Shown here: positions 29,286 through 37,865 of the stretch, piece by piece
How positions within the stretch are numbered: the first letter of the stretch is position 1
Layout: every line of letters starts with the position of its first letter
Assembly (NCBI RefSeq): GCF_014850975.1
Contig: NZ_JACXST010000003.1
Coordinates: forward strand, 1,178,001-1,242,000
Length of the DNA stretch: 64,000 nucleotides
Origin: Methylomonas fluvii
GTDB taxonomy: Bacteria > Pseudomonadota > Gammaproteobacteria > Methylococcales > Methylomonadaceae
Direction: 5' to 3'
Made by a program: the position numbers and the translations under genes
Notes under the pieces: model-generated
Databases searched by the model: none
What the model was told of the DNA's origin: nothing
Seen by the model: only the letters and a program-made list of their open reading frames with translations

Positions 29286-30041
29286 GTGGTTCAGATCGAG
29301 AGTGCCCGAATTCAATCAGACAGCTACGGAGCGAGAACTCAGAAAGTGGATACCTTGGTTCTCCACTACACGGCCCTGGATATCGAGTCGTCATTACGCG
29401 TGCTTCGATACCGAGGGGTGAGCGCCCACTACGTCCTTGCACCTGACGGTGTTGCCTACAAGATCCTCAACAATGATGAGGTGGCATGGCATGCTGGTGT
29501 CTCGATGTGGAGAGGAAAGAAGCTTGTAAATGGTCGATCAATTGGCGTGGAGATAGTGAACCTCGACGGAAACAAGAACGACTATCCACAGGCCCAAGTC
29601 GCCGCCTTGGTAGAACTCTGCAGGGTAATCATTTCCGAAAACCCCTCTATCACCAACGCGAACGTCGTTGGGCATTCCGATGTTGCACCTAAGCGCAAGG
29701 TTGACCCGGGTAAAAACTTTCCTTGGAAGCTGCTCGCGGATCAAGGTGTGGGACTTTGGCCGAAGCTATCATCAACAACGCAAATTGGAAGCGACTCGCA
29801 GATTCAAGCACTTCTCGAGCAGTGCGGATACGCCAAGCCGCACGGGTACGGAAAGAAGGGTGAGGCTTACGTGATGGTCGATGACCCAGCCTTTCCACCA
29901 CCGGGCGTGACTGGCGTTGTAGCAGTAGGAACCAAGGACATTCTGAAGGCCTTTCAGTTGCACTACCAACCAAGTTCCGCGACTGGCACTCCCAATCTTA
30001 CAACGATGCAATTGCTTGAAGGCCTTGCAGCTGCTCAATGA
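29286..30041 (+). CDS. N-acetylmuramoyl-L-alanine amidase (Amidase_2/AmiD-like), cassette-borne
   Basis: A 251-residue zinc amidase that would cut the MurNAc-L-Ala bond of peptidoglycan. Zinc ligands fit AmiD spacing: His27 (VLHYTA), His130 (GHSDVAP) and Asp140 (KVDPGKNFPW). AWHAGVS and SIGVEIVN are further family blocks, and a C-terminal extension follows with a peptidoglycan-binding look (KDILKAFQLHYQP). Start is GTG 29286 with AGGAG 7 bp upstream. No signal peptide is visible, which is unusual for AmiD. Flanking core sites and a composition unlike the backbone suggest it arrived as a gene cassette. Confidence 0.85.
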   Translation: MVQIESARIQSDSYGARTQKVDTLVLHYTALDIESSLRVLRYRGVSAHYVLAPDGVAYKILNNDEVAWHAGVSMWRGKKLVNGRSIGVEIVNLDGNKNDYPQAQVAALVELCRVIISENPSITNANVVGHSDVAPKRKVDPGKNFPWKLLADQGVGLWPKLSSTTQIGSDSQIQALLEQCGYAKPHGYGKKGEAYVMVDDPAFPPPGVTGVVAVGTKDILKAFQLHYQPSSATGTPNLTTMQLLEGLAAAQ

Positions 30042-30072
30042 CGCCTAACCCCTCGTTCGAGGCTGGGCTGAC
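30039..30072. other. partial attC-like site after the amidase gene
   Basis: TGACGCCTAACC at the stop codon has the RYYYAAC core, followed by the palindrome CTCGTTCGAG. No matching GTTRRRY core is seen before the next gene starts at 30085, so the site looks truncated or fused to the next cassette. Confidence 0.5.
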
Positions 30073-30084
30073 GGCACCACACCG

Positions 30085-30684
30085 ATGGACATACTCACCT
30101 ATCCTGTCGGCTCTTATTCCGAAAGGGCTGATCTTGTCAACCGAGTCGTTGACCTTGTGGGGGCGGAATACCGCCCAACTCATGTACTCCTCGATGGCGA
30201 AGATTATTCGAAGACAGACGGCGTACTAGAAGAATTCAAGGACATTGCCTTCTACTGGAACCGCGATCATGCTATCAATTCTGTTCCATCTCACGTCCTA
30301 GCTGTCATGAAGGACGTGGCATGCCATCACATGGTTTGGCTTTCGCGCAGAGCGCTCGAAGAAGACGAAATTCTTTTTGTCTGGATCGTTGCCCACGAAC
30401 TGCGACATTTCTTCCAAGTTACACACCACTTCTCACTCGCCTCACTTCGTCAGGAGTCGCAGAATCTTCGCCGGCGCCAACAATATAGAGGTCTACCCTC
30501 CGGTCCAATGGCGCCAGCCGAACTAGACAGTGACATCTTCGCCATGAGCACATGCGAAACATTCTTCGGAAAAGCCGACATAAATTGCTATTTCGCAAGA
30601 CGTCGCCTCCCACGGTGCCCCTTTACTTCGTACCCGGCCTACCTGCAAGACTTACAGCAGCTATGGAACCCCTCCACCCAATAG
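30085..30684 (+). CDS. putative zincin metalloprotease-like protein (HELRH motif)
   Basis: A 199-residue protein of no family I can name. It contains IVAHELRHFFQ, an HExxH-type zinc motif (His104, Glu105, His108), and a downstream acidic AELDSDIFA (Glu146, Asp148, Asp150) that could supply the third ligand, as in ExxxD-type zincins. No signal peptide or membrane helix is seen. It follows the amidase gene by 43 bp in the cassette-like segment, and the decayed third gene follows its stop directly. Protease activity is inferred from the motif only. Confidence 0.6.
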   Translation: MDILTYPVGSYSERADLVNRVVDLVGAEYRPTHVLLDGEDYSKTDGVLEEFKDIAFYWNRDHAINSVPSHVLAVMKDVACHHMVWLSRRALEEDEILFVWIVAHELRHFFQVTHHFSLASLRQESQNLRRRQQYRGLPSGPMAPAELDSDIFAMSTCETFFGKADINCYFARRRLPRCPFTSYPAYLQDLQQLWNPSTQ

Positions 30685-31002
30685 CGCCTGCTAACCCTGC
30701 ACTCAACCAGCCTGGGCGTTGCCGAACTGAACGGAGTTCCACAAATCTATGAGGCTGAGGTCGGTCACAGCACTGATGAGTAGGGTGACACCTACTTCCT
30801 TTCGCCCGTAGACCAACACGTCCTCACGCTAGTGTTGGGGGACTGGAAAATCTGGCTGCGCAGGGAGTCAAGATTCAAGCAGAGCGAAACCGCTATCGAA
30901 ACTCATCCGGCACTATCTGGCGATCGCAGGCGCCAAGACGAACTCAAAGCCGAGCTTGGCGATCTCGGCTGGCAACTGATCCAACGAATCGGTCACGCAT
31001 GA
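30685..31002 (+). pseudogene. decayed cassette gene with missing start and in-frame TAG
   Basis: Directly after the preceding stop, one frame reads LTLHSTSLGVAELNGVPQIY and continues to GHSTDE, stops at TAG 30781-30783, then resumes with GDTYFLSPVDQHVLTLVLG, WKIWLRR and DELKAELGDLGWQLIQRI to TGA 31000-31002. Protein-like composition on both sides of the stop, and the lack of a start codon, argue for a gene of roughly 105 codons that lost its 5' end and gained one nonsense codon. I do not recognise the family. Confidence 0.55.
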
Positions 31003-31072
31003 AGGGTGCCTTTAGCATCGCTCCAGCCGGTGGTGAATGGCAAGGAATGCTCGTACGGTGAGAACGAAAGAC

Positions 31073-31192
31073 GCCTAACCCTTCGCTGGAGCGGACCTCC
31101 ACCGGCAAGTCACTTGGCCCGCGAGGCGCTCAGGCTTAGCATCGACCTCGCGGGCCAAGCACCACTTTATGCCAGCCTCCAGACGGTTAAGG
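31073..31192. repeat. attC-like recombination site (about 120 bp)
   Basis: It starts with the core GCCTAAC (31073-31079) and ends near GTTAAGG (31186-31192), an imperfect partner core. The interior folds back: the 14-bp arm CTTGGCCCGCGAGG (31113-31126) is perfectly complementary to 31146-31159 with a 19-bp loop, and the outer arms (AAGTCACTT with AGCACCACTT; CTGGAG with CTCCAG) also pair imperfectly. Such a long imperfect hairpin with conserved ends is the structure of an integron attC site. Confidence 0.68.
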
Positions 31193-31242
31193 ATTGGTTT
31201 CTTTCCTAAACTTCAGGGTGTTGATAAACATGCTAACCGGAA

Positions 31243-31434
31243 TTAATGCCGATCAATTTCCTTGGCCTGTGCCCCGTTATCTATGGCTTTGTCGATTAAC
31301 ATCACGCTGCCGCGTATCAACGCCGCAAATAGCAATAGGGAAAACACCAACCCCATGGGTAATACGCCCAGCAAGCCGGCCATGACCACGATGAGTATGG
31401 CGATACCGGTATTTCCTATCTTAGCGATCTTCAT
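31243..31434 (-). CDS. small two-helix membrane protein
   Basis: A 63-residue protein made almost entirely of two hydrophobic segments (GIAILIVVMAGLLGVLPMGL and VFSLLLFAALIRGSVMLID) with a short charged tail. A strong GGGAGGG lies 4 bp before the ATG, which supports translation. No family is recognised. It is on the same strand as, and just downstream of, the AAA+ ATPase gene, 146 bp away. Confidence 0.65.
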   Translation of the reverse strand: MKIAKIGNTGIAILIVVMAGLLGVLPMGLVFSLLLFAALIRGSVMLIDKAIDNGAQAKEIDRH

Positions 31435-31579
31435 TTGCCCTCCCGGACCGTGTTTCGGTCGAAACGAAATCTCGCTTTCACTATATCGGCTTATTAAAAA
31501 TCAACAATACACGCAAAAAGCAATTTATTGTTTTACTTAATAAAACAGTAGCAAAACTAAGTATATTGCTGTTTTCTAA

Positions 31580-33286
31580 TTAGGCGGCTTCGTCCAACAA
31601 TTCCAAGCCCCTAAACACCGAACAGCGCTTAAACACTTCCAGCTCCGGTGCCAGCTGTTTTTGCTGACAGAACTTGGCGACCAACTTGGTCAAGCCCTTG
31701 ATGTCGCGACCAGTGGCACCGGGAAAGATCGCCGCCAACTCGTCGATCAATTCTTCCTTGACCGGCAAACTAAATTGCTCGGTCATCACCCGCCAGATTT
31801 TGCAACGATCAGCATGGTCCGGGGCGTGATAGCGCAGCATGGCAATGCAACGGGAAATAATGGCTTCGTCGATGTCGTCGACCCGATTGGTGGTTAAAAA
31901 CAACAGACCGTTGAAATACTCCAGCACCCGCAAGAACACGCCAACCACGGCATTGGAGGCCAGATTATCCGCCCGGCTTTTGATGTAAACATCGGCTTCG
32001 TCGATCAGCATCACCGCCCCCCAACGTTGGGCGCGGATCAGGGTGTCCTTCAAGGTTTTTTCCATCTCGGCGACGTTTAAGCCCAATTGCCCGGAATGCA
32101 CCCTGTACAAAGGCCGCTTGATGATTTCCGAATAGACTTCCGCCGTCAGCGTCTTACCCACGCCGGCCGGACCGGCGCACAGCACGGTGGTACCACCGGA
32201 TTTACCGGCGACGATGTCGTCCATCAGCATGTCCATTTCCGCGGTCAGGATGTCGATCAGATCGGTCTGCTCCGGCGGCAAAATCAGTTTTTGCTTCAAT
32301 TCCGGCTGATACACATAAGGCTGAGTATCATCGACATGCACCCAAACATGGTGATGCAATTCCAGATGGAACATCAGGATATAGCCATGCACCGGCATTT
32401 CCGTGAACATGCCCTTGGGTACATCGGCTTTGGCGGCTTCCATCGCGCTTTCGGTTTTGCTGTCGTAACGCATGCTTTTACCGGCCTTGCGCAGATAAGT
32501 GCCGAGAATGTCGCCGGACGCGTCCAGGCTCAGAGCCCGTTCGCTGAGGATATTCTCGTCATTGACCAAGCGGCAGATCCCGCCGCCGGAGGACATGACC
32601 ACCGTATTTTTCCGCGTCCAGTCACTGCTGCGGTGGCTGGCAGTTGGGTCCTCGGCGTATTCGCCGGTTCCCCAACCGGAAAACTGCTCACCATAGCGCG
32701 CCCGCCAATCGAAATAGCGGCTGGAGGCTTCGTCGTAACTGGCAATTAATTCCGGGGTTTCTTTTAAGTAACCTTTGGTGGCAAAAATCTCCGGGATGGT
32801 TTTGTTAGCCAGATCCTTGCTACGAATAATCAGGCTCTCCACCATGATTTTACCCTTGGTATTGGCTTTCAATTCGATCAAGATCCGCCCGGCTTCTTCC
32901 TCACCTGGTGGCGTGTAATCCAGGCGGGTGATCAGATAGGCCAAGGTTCTGCCGGACGGCTGCACATGAAACAACCATCCACGCAGCCCGCCTTCCAATA
33001 AATAATTAGCAATGGCCGGCAACAACATTTCCAGTTGATCGACGTTGTAGCGATGGCTGTTGTCGGCCAGCGCCGCTTGCAGTGCGATCAATAGTGCTGC
33101 TTGCTGCTGCAAGGCTTCGCCTTGTTGCAAGTAAATGCCGGCCAGACTGGCTAATTCGGCCTCGCTGAGTAAATCGTAAGGCACTTGCGCCTTGGTGCCA
33201 AAACGCAATTGCTCATTGATGCTTTGCAGGCGGGGGTGATCGATAAGCAGTTGTTCGAGATGACGTTTGTCGATGGTTAATTTCAT
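31580..33286 (-). CDS. AAA+ ATPase with large N-terminal domain
   Basis: A 568-residue protein. Residues 1-340 are an uncharacterised domain with a leucine/glutamine-rich helical start (QGEALQQQAALLIALQAAL) and a mixed beta region. Residues 345-568 are a classical AAA module: Walker A GPAGVGKT (372-379), Walker B VMLIDEAD (about 425-432), sensor-1 FLTTNR, and the arginine-finger region EAIISRCIAM. Only one AAA module is present. The partner or substrate is unknown. It lies 4 bp after the Fe-S oxidoreductase gene, so the two are one transcript. Confidence 0.82.
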   Translation of the reverse strand: MKLTIDKRHLEQLLIDHPRLQSINEQLRFGTKAQVPYDLLSEAELASLAGIYLQQGEALQQQAALLIALQAALADNSHRYNVDQLEMLLPAIANYLLEGGLRGWLFHVQPSGRTLAYLITRLDYTPPGEEEAGRILIELKANTKGKIMVESLIIRSKDLANKTIPEIFATKGYLKETPELIASYDEASSRYFDWRARYGEQFSGWGTGEYAEDPTASHRSSDWTRKNTVVMSSGGGICRLVNDENILSERALSLDASGDILGTYLRKAGKSMRYDSKTESAMEAAKADVPKGMFTEMPVHGYILMFHLELHHHVWVHVDDTQPYVYQPELKQKLILPPEQTDLIDILTAEMDMLMDDIVAGKSGGTTVLCAGPAGVGKTLTAEVYSEIIKRPLYRVHSGQLGLNVAEMEKTLKDTLIRAQRWGAVMLIDEADVYIKSRADNLASNAVVGVFLRVLEYFNGLLFLTTNRVDDIDEAIISRCIAMLRYHAPDHADRCKIWRVMTEQFSLPVKEELIDELAAIFPGATGRDIKGLTKLVAKFCQQKQLAPELEVFKRCSVFRGLELLDEAA

Positions 33287-33290
33287 GGCA

Positions 33291-34646
33291 TCAATCCTGT
33301 GACGGTAAGGCTAAACAAAGTACTTCGGCTAAATGCAACGGCTTGGCGAATCCGCCGTTGCCGATTTGCTGCTGGCAAGAAAAACCGTTGCTGACCAGCA
33401 GCGCATCGGGTTCGGCGCGTAAGGCCGGAAATAAGGCCAACTCGGCCATGGCCTGGGCTTGCTCGTAATGCTCGGCTTCGACGCCGAAATTACCGGCCAT
33501 GCCGCAACACGACGATTCGATTAATTCGAATTTCAAATCAGGCAGTTGTTTCAGCAGTTTGCGTACCGATTTGATGGCACCAACGGCTTTTTGATGGCAA
33601 TGGCCGTGCAATAGCAAACTGTTGACGCCAGGAATGGCTTGAAACGCGATAGGCCAGCGTTTGCCGGCTTGCTCGCGGACGATAAACTCTTCCAGCAACA
33701 AGACTTTTTCCGCCAGATTTTGCGCCGGTTCGCCCAAGCCTAATTTCAAATATTCGTCGCGTAAACTGAGGATGCAGGACGGCTCCAGACCGATAATGGT
33801 GCGGCCGGCGGCAACATGTTCAGCCAGCGCCGTGACCATGCGTGTCGCCTCGGTGCGGGCCTTGTCTATCAGGCCGTTGGAAAAATAAGTGCGCCCGCAA
33901 CACAAAGGGCGGTCAGCGTCGTCACCCGCCAACGGCGTGGCGATGTGTACGTGATAGCCGGCGCTATTCAACAGCTTTTTGGCAGCTTCGGCGGCGGCGG
34001 GATTGAAGTAGTAATTGAAGGTATCAACCAGTAAGATGACTTGTTTATCTGCCAACTCCGGATGCAAACTTAATTCGGATTGCGTGTGTACTTGAAATGG
34101 TAGCTTGGCCGGTTCCGGCAAACGGACTTTAGCACTGATACCCAGCCAGGCTTCGCCTAAGCGCGCCAGCATGGGAGAATGATTTCGCCAATTGATCAAA
34201 GGCCCCAGTCCGCGCCAACGCAGTATTTTCGGTAACTCCGCCCACAGCCGCCGGCGTACTGGAACGCCGTTACGCTTTACTTGTTGCGCCAGAAACTCGG
34301 CTTTGATCAGGGCCATATCCACTTCGTTTTCGCACTCGCGTTTGCAACCCTTGCAGCTGACGCATAAGGCCATGGCTTCGGCCAGGTCCCGATTGAAAAA
34401 TGCGTCTTCGTTGTCGGCATTCAACGCGGCCTTCAGAGCCTTGACCCGGCCACCCGGCGACAAACCGGCATTTTGCGTCACCCTAAAGCTTGGGCACATC
34501 ACCCCTTTAGCATCCCGCTCGCATTGCCGGCTACCGATGCAAACCGCCACGGCCTTGGCGAAATCGGCGCCGTGCTTGGGAATATCGGCATAGGCGTCGC
34601 CCATCCCGGCGTTTTCATAAGACGACCAATCCAGAAACAGTTTCAT
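33291..34646 (-). CDS. Fe-S oxidoreductase with two CCG domains (GlpC/YdiJ C-terminus-like)
   Basis: A 451-residue electron-transfer protein resembling the C-terminal half of FAD-linked oxidases such as D-2-hydroxyglutarate dehydrogenase, but with no FAD domain. It has a Cys-rich ferredoxin-like part (CIGSRQCERDAKGVMCPSF, then CVSCKGCKRECENEVD) and two cysteine-rich CCG domains (PLCCGRTYFSNG; HGHCHQKAVGA with SSCCGMAGNFG). A separate flavoprotein partner would be expected but is not adjacent. I chose ATG 34646; a TTG at 34655 is three codons upstream. Confidence 0.83.
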   Translation of the reverse strand: MKLFLDWSSYENAGMGDAYADIPKHGADFAKAVAVCIGSRQCERDAKGVMCPSFRVTQNAGLSPGGRVKALKAALNADNEDAFFNRDLAEAMALCVSCKGCKRECENEVDMALIKAEFLAQQVKRNGVPVRRRLWAELPKILRWRGLGPLINWRNHSPMLARLGEAWLGISAKVRLPEPAKLPFQVHTQSELSLHPELADKQVILLVDTFNYYFNPAAAEAAKKLLNSAGYHVHIATPLAGDDADRPLCCGRTYFSNGLIDKARTEATRMVTALAEHVAAGRTIIGLEPSCILSLRDEYLKLGLGEPAQNLAEKVLLLEEFIVREQAGKRWPIAFQAIPGVNSLLLHGHCHQKAVGAIKSVRKLLKQLPDLKFELIESSCCGMAGNFGVEAEHYEQAQAMAELALFPALRAEPDALLVSNGFSCQQQIGNGGFAKPLHLAEVLCLALPSQD

Positions 34647-34924
34647 AGGCACCAAGCTGCTTAAAAACCTGGATCAAGCAAAAACGAAGCCAGACAAGCT
34701 TGGCGGATGCGCCATGCGTATCCGCCCTGTCATTGGCGCAGTTGTTACATTTCCAAGCCTCCGTTACTTAACCCGCCATGTAGCAAATCCGACAATCAAG
34801 ACCCATAGCGAACGATTTACCACAGCGTTATCCGCTTAAACCGGCAAGAAACCCTGACAATTCGGCCCACTTATTCCGGCACAAATATTGCGGAAATTAG
34901 TTTCTTTGACTTGGGAAAATCGAA

Positions 34925-35233
34925 GTGGAATTGGGAAACTGTGAGTACCGCTATTTCATCAGCTATAGCGGCGTGAAATTACCGTTGAAACTGGTCAACG
35001 AACTGGAAGATGCAAGCCATCTGGAAAACCGCAACACCTATTTTCGCGGCCGCTACGATGCCGAGCAACGTCTGATGCTACTGGAAAAACTGGTCTACGG
35101 CGAAGTGGAATTGCGCCATGTCTACACCTACCATGCTAACGGGATGCTAGCCGCAGCGGAAATAACGGACGCGGATGGCGAGATCGACCTGTTACGCTTC
35201 GACGAAACGGGAGCAACTTTGAAATTCGATTAG
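34925..35233 (+). CDS. small conserved hypothetical protein (DUF6156-like)
   Basis: A 102-residue soluble protein beginning CEYRYFISYSGVKLPLKLVN and continuing NRNTYFRGRYDAEQRLMLLEKLVYGEVELRH, YHANGMLAAAEIT. This layout resembles proteins I know as DUF6156, without known function. The start is taken as GTG 34925; no strong ribosome site is visible, so the start is uncertain. It precedes the acetyltransferase gene by 125 bp on the same strand. Confidence 0.6.
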   Translation: MELGNCEYRYFISYSGVKLPLKLVNELEDASHLENRNTYFRGRYDAEQRLMLLEKLVYGEVELRHVYTYHANGMLAAAEITDADGEIDLLRFDETGATLKFD

Positions 35234-35358
35234 CTGGCTGGTGGAATGGATTCATCAACCTTTGCCATAGGCAATCCGCCACTGCCTACAATACAATATG
35301 CCACTCCCGCCTTAAGCTTGGCGACCGACATTTTGTTTTCATTCAACCGCAAACCAGC

Positions 35359-35964
35359 ATGAGCAAAGACATCCGCATCCAGCGCCTCAGCGGCGACGCC
35401 TTGATTCAATACATCCCGGAACTGGCGCGCCTGCGCATTGAGGTGTTCCGGGATTTCCCGTATCTGTATGACGGCGATTACGAGTACGAGAAGAAATACC
35501 TGCAAACTTACATAAACTGCCCGGAAAGCGTCATCGTGTTGGCGTTCGACGGCGACGCCATCATCGGCGCGTCGACAGCCATTCCGTTGAAATATGAAAC
35601 CGACGAAGTCAAAAAACCCTTCGTCGAAAACGGCTACAACCCCGACGAGGTGTTTTATTGCGGCGAATCGGTGTTGAACAAGGCTTATCGCGGCCTCGGT
35701 ATTGGCGTGCGCTTCTTCGAACAACGCGAAGCCCATGCCGAAGATTTAGGTGGTTTCAAACATATCACCTTCTGCTGCGTCGAGCGCCCGCTTGACCACC
35801 CGCGCCGGCCGGCCGATTACGTACCGCTGGACGCTTTCTGGAACAAGCGCGGCTACTTCAAACATCCCGAGTTGAAAACCACCTACACCTGGAAGGATCT
35901 CGACGACGTCGCAGAAACCGCCAAACCGATGACATTTTGGCTGAAGGAAGACCGCAATGCCTAA
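35359..35964 (+). CDS. GNAT-family acetyltransferase paired with nitrilase
   Basis: A 201-residue protein with the GNAT fold: an N-terminal strand-helix (IRIQRLSGDALIQYIPELARLRIEVFRDFPYLYDGD), ESVIVLAFDGDAIIGASTAIPL, and the acetyl-CoA loop VLNKAYRGLGIGVRFFEQREA with the RGLGIG signature. Its last 8 bases overlap the nitrilase start. The tight pair suggests a two-step acylation/amide modification of one metabolite; the substrate is not evident. Confidence 0.85.
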   Translation: MSKDIRIQRLSGDALIQYIPELARLRIEVFRDFPYLYDGDYEYEKKYLQTYINCPESVIVLAFDGDAIIGASTAIPLKYETDEVKKPFVENGYNPDEVFYCGESVLNKAYRGLGIGVRFFEQREAHAEDLGGFKHITFCCVERPLDHPRRPADYVPLDAFWNKRGYFKHPELKTTYTWKDLDDVAETAKPMTFWLKEDRNA

Positions 35965-36817
35965 AATCGCCAGCGCCCAATACGACATCAGCTTCCTGGA
36001 AACCTGGGAAAACTTTGAAATCAAGGCCCGCCGTTGGGTCAAGGAAGCGGCCGACAATAAGGCCGACATTCTGCTGTTCCCAGAATATGCCTGCATGGAA
36101 CTGGCGTCCCTGTTTCCTAAGGAAGTGTATTCGTCCTTGAACGGCCAGTTGGATGCGTTACAAACCCTGCTGCCGAAATATCTGGACTTGTTCAAAACCC
36201 TGGCCGCCGAGCATCGGGTTTATATTCAGGCCGGTACCTATCCGGTAAAACACGACAGCGGCGAATTTCGCAATCACGCCTATTTCTTCACCCCGCAAGG
36301 CGATGTGGGTTATCAGGAAAAACTGACGATGACCCGCTTCGAAAACGAGCAATGGCATATTTCCCGCGGCCTGGACATTAAATTGTTCGACACGGTGTTC
36401 GGCAAAGTGGCGATCAATATCTGTTACGACAGCGAGTTTCCGCATTACGCCCGCCAGCAAGCCGAGCGCGGCGCCACTTTGATTCTGGTGCCCAGCTGCA
36501 CCGATACCGAGGCCGGTTATTACCGGGTGCGCATCGGTTGCCAAGCCCGTGCTTTGGAAAATCAATGTTATGTAGTGCAAGCCTCATTGGTGGGTAACGC
36601 CGATTGGTCGGAAGCGGTAGACATCAACTGCGGCGCGGCGGCGATTTACACACCGGTGGATCGTGGCTTTCCCAACAATGGCATTCTGGCGATAGGCGAA
36701 TATAACCAGACGCAATGGGTTTACGCTGATCTGGATTTGGCCGCAGTTGATACCGTGCGTCAAGAAGGTCAGGTGTTTAATTACCGGGATTGGCCTAAGC
36801 AATTCGATTGCCACTAG
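35957..36817 (+). CDS. carbon-nitrogen hydrolase (nitrilase superfamily)
   Basis: A 286-residue nitrilase-superfamily amidase. The catalytic triad is clear: Glu43 (LLFPEYACME), Lys122 (GYQEKLTM) and Cys156 (INICYDSEFP). Downstream LVPSCTDTEAGYYRVRIGCQARALENQCYV is split over the dimer-interface region. It is probably cytosolic, since no signal peptide is visible. It overlaps the GNAT gene by 8 bp. Nitrilase-superfamily members paired with acyltransferases often act on amides or acyl donors, but this is inference. Confidence 0.9.
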   Translation: MPKIASAQYDISFLETWENFEIKARRWVKEAADNKADILLFPEYACMELASLFPKEVYSSLNGQLDALQTLLPKYLDLFKTLAAEHRVYIQAGTYPVKHDSGEFRNHAYFFTPQGDVGYQEKLTMTRFENEQWHISRGLDIKLFDTVFGKVAINICYDSEFPHYARQQAERGATLILVPSCTDTEAGYYRVRIGCQARALENQCYVVQASLVGNADWSEAVDINCGAAAIYTPVDRGFPNNGILAIGEYNQTQWVYADLDLAAVDTVRQEGQVFNYRDWPKQFDCH

Positions 36818-37219
36818 GCGCTCAAAGCCCTTCCGGACGGAAAGCTACTAAAACGCACAAGAGTGTGCATTCAATAATCCGACGGAAGGGTAAGTAGAGG
36901 GCTAGCGAGGCTGTCAGGATTTAAGCTTGCTTTTGTGCACCAGGGTAATGCCCAAATGACGATGGCGCGCAAGGCATTTTGCTAAAACAGCTTGCGAATC
37001 AGGAAACCATTCTTCCTCCGCGCTCACCCCAGCAAAACGGCGATTAATTGACATGTTAATCCTTCATGCATAAGGCTGCTGGTTTAACAAAGCTTATCTC
37101 CTTGGTTTTTGCGCCAATTCTCCTAAAATTGCGCAATGCTAAAAAATCAGTGCCCGCAATAGCCAAAGCCCGGTTATTATCGGGCAGTTATCCATTTACA
37201 CGCCCCGGTGGAGATATGC
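36818..37219. other. structured 400-bp intergenic region
   Basis: No gene is seen. Several fold-back sequences occur: CCCTTCCG near 36828 with CGGAAGGG near 36882-36890, enclosing a small GCACA/TGTGC hairpin; GCGCCAATT with AATTGCGC around 37113-37136; and GCCCG/CGGGC around 37167-37183 just before the next gene. The first could be a terminator-like structure or small RNA after the nitrilase gene; the last could be a leader hairpin. None has a convincing T-run. Confidence 0.4.
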
Positions 37220-37819
37220 ATGCTTGACTCAATCGCTCTAGATATTCAGGCTCTGGTCAACCTGCTGAGCAGGTTAAGACCGGAATTGCTGGATCAAATT
37301 TGCGCGAAACACCCCGGTTACACCGAAACCCTCAGGCCCGGAAAATTAATCGGGCAAGACAGTGCGTCGCAATCCCAACTACTGGTCGATTTAGCCATGA
37401 GCACCAAGGGCCTGGTCAGACAGGAGTGTTTGAGTGTTTATAATTTGCTGAACACGCGTTTGCGAGGCTCTGTGCGCTTGCGTCTGATCGGCAGCACCAT
37501 CGCCACCGTGTCGGCGGGCGCATTGATAGCGGCATTAACTCAGGGTATCCCAAAGTTGGTACTGGCTTTTGCAGTATTGACGGTGTTTGCGGCAGCATTC
37601 ATGCTGGTGGGCGAGTGCCTGGAAGGTTATTTCGGCCGGCACCGCGGCTTGCGGGAAATGCAGGATAGGCTGCTGAAAAACCTGCTGGAAGTAGCCGATA
37701 TTGAAGCCGAATTGCGCCTGATGGAATTTCGCGGCAATTTCGACGGCATCGAACCGCAAATCCGCAAATTAAATACCGTCGCGATTACCAGTCAGCAAAT
37801 CCAGCATTTGGTCGGCTAA
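37220..37819 (+). CDS. hypothetical protein with two central membrane helices
   Basis: A 199-residue protein, not recognised. The N-terminal 85 residues are soluble and helical (ALDIQALVNLLSRLRPELLDQIC). Two hydrophobic segments follow (LIGSTIATVSAGALIAALTQG and LVLAFAVLTVFAAAFMLVGECL), then a charged helical C-terminus (MQDRLLKNLLEVADIEAELRLMEF). ATG 37220 has GGAG 6 bp upstream; a GTG at 37208 is in frame. It could be a small membrane sensor or scaffold; nothing more specific can be said. Confidence 0.68.
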   Translation: MLDSIALDIQALVNLLSRLRPELLDQICAKHPGYTETLRPGKLIGQDSASQSQLLVDLAMSTKGLVRQECLSVYNLLNTRLRGSVRLRLIGSTIATVSAGALIAALTQGIPKLVLAFAVLTVFAAAFMLVGECLEGYFGRHRGLREMQDRLLKNLLEVADIEAELRLMEFRGNFDGIEPQIRKLNTVAITSQQIQHLVG

Positions 37820-37865
37820 GCGCATTTCCAGACCTGAATCTTGTCCGACCAACAGATACTTAATT

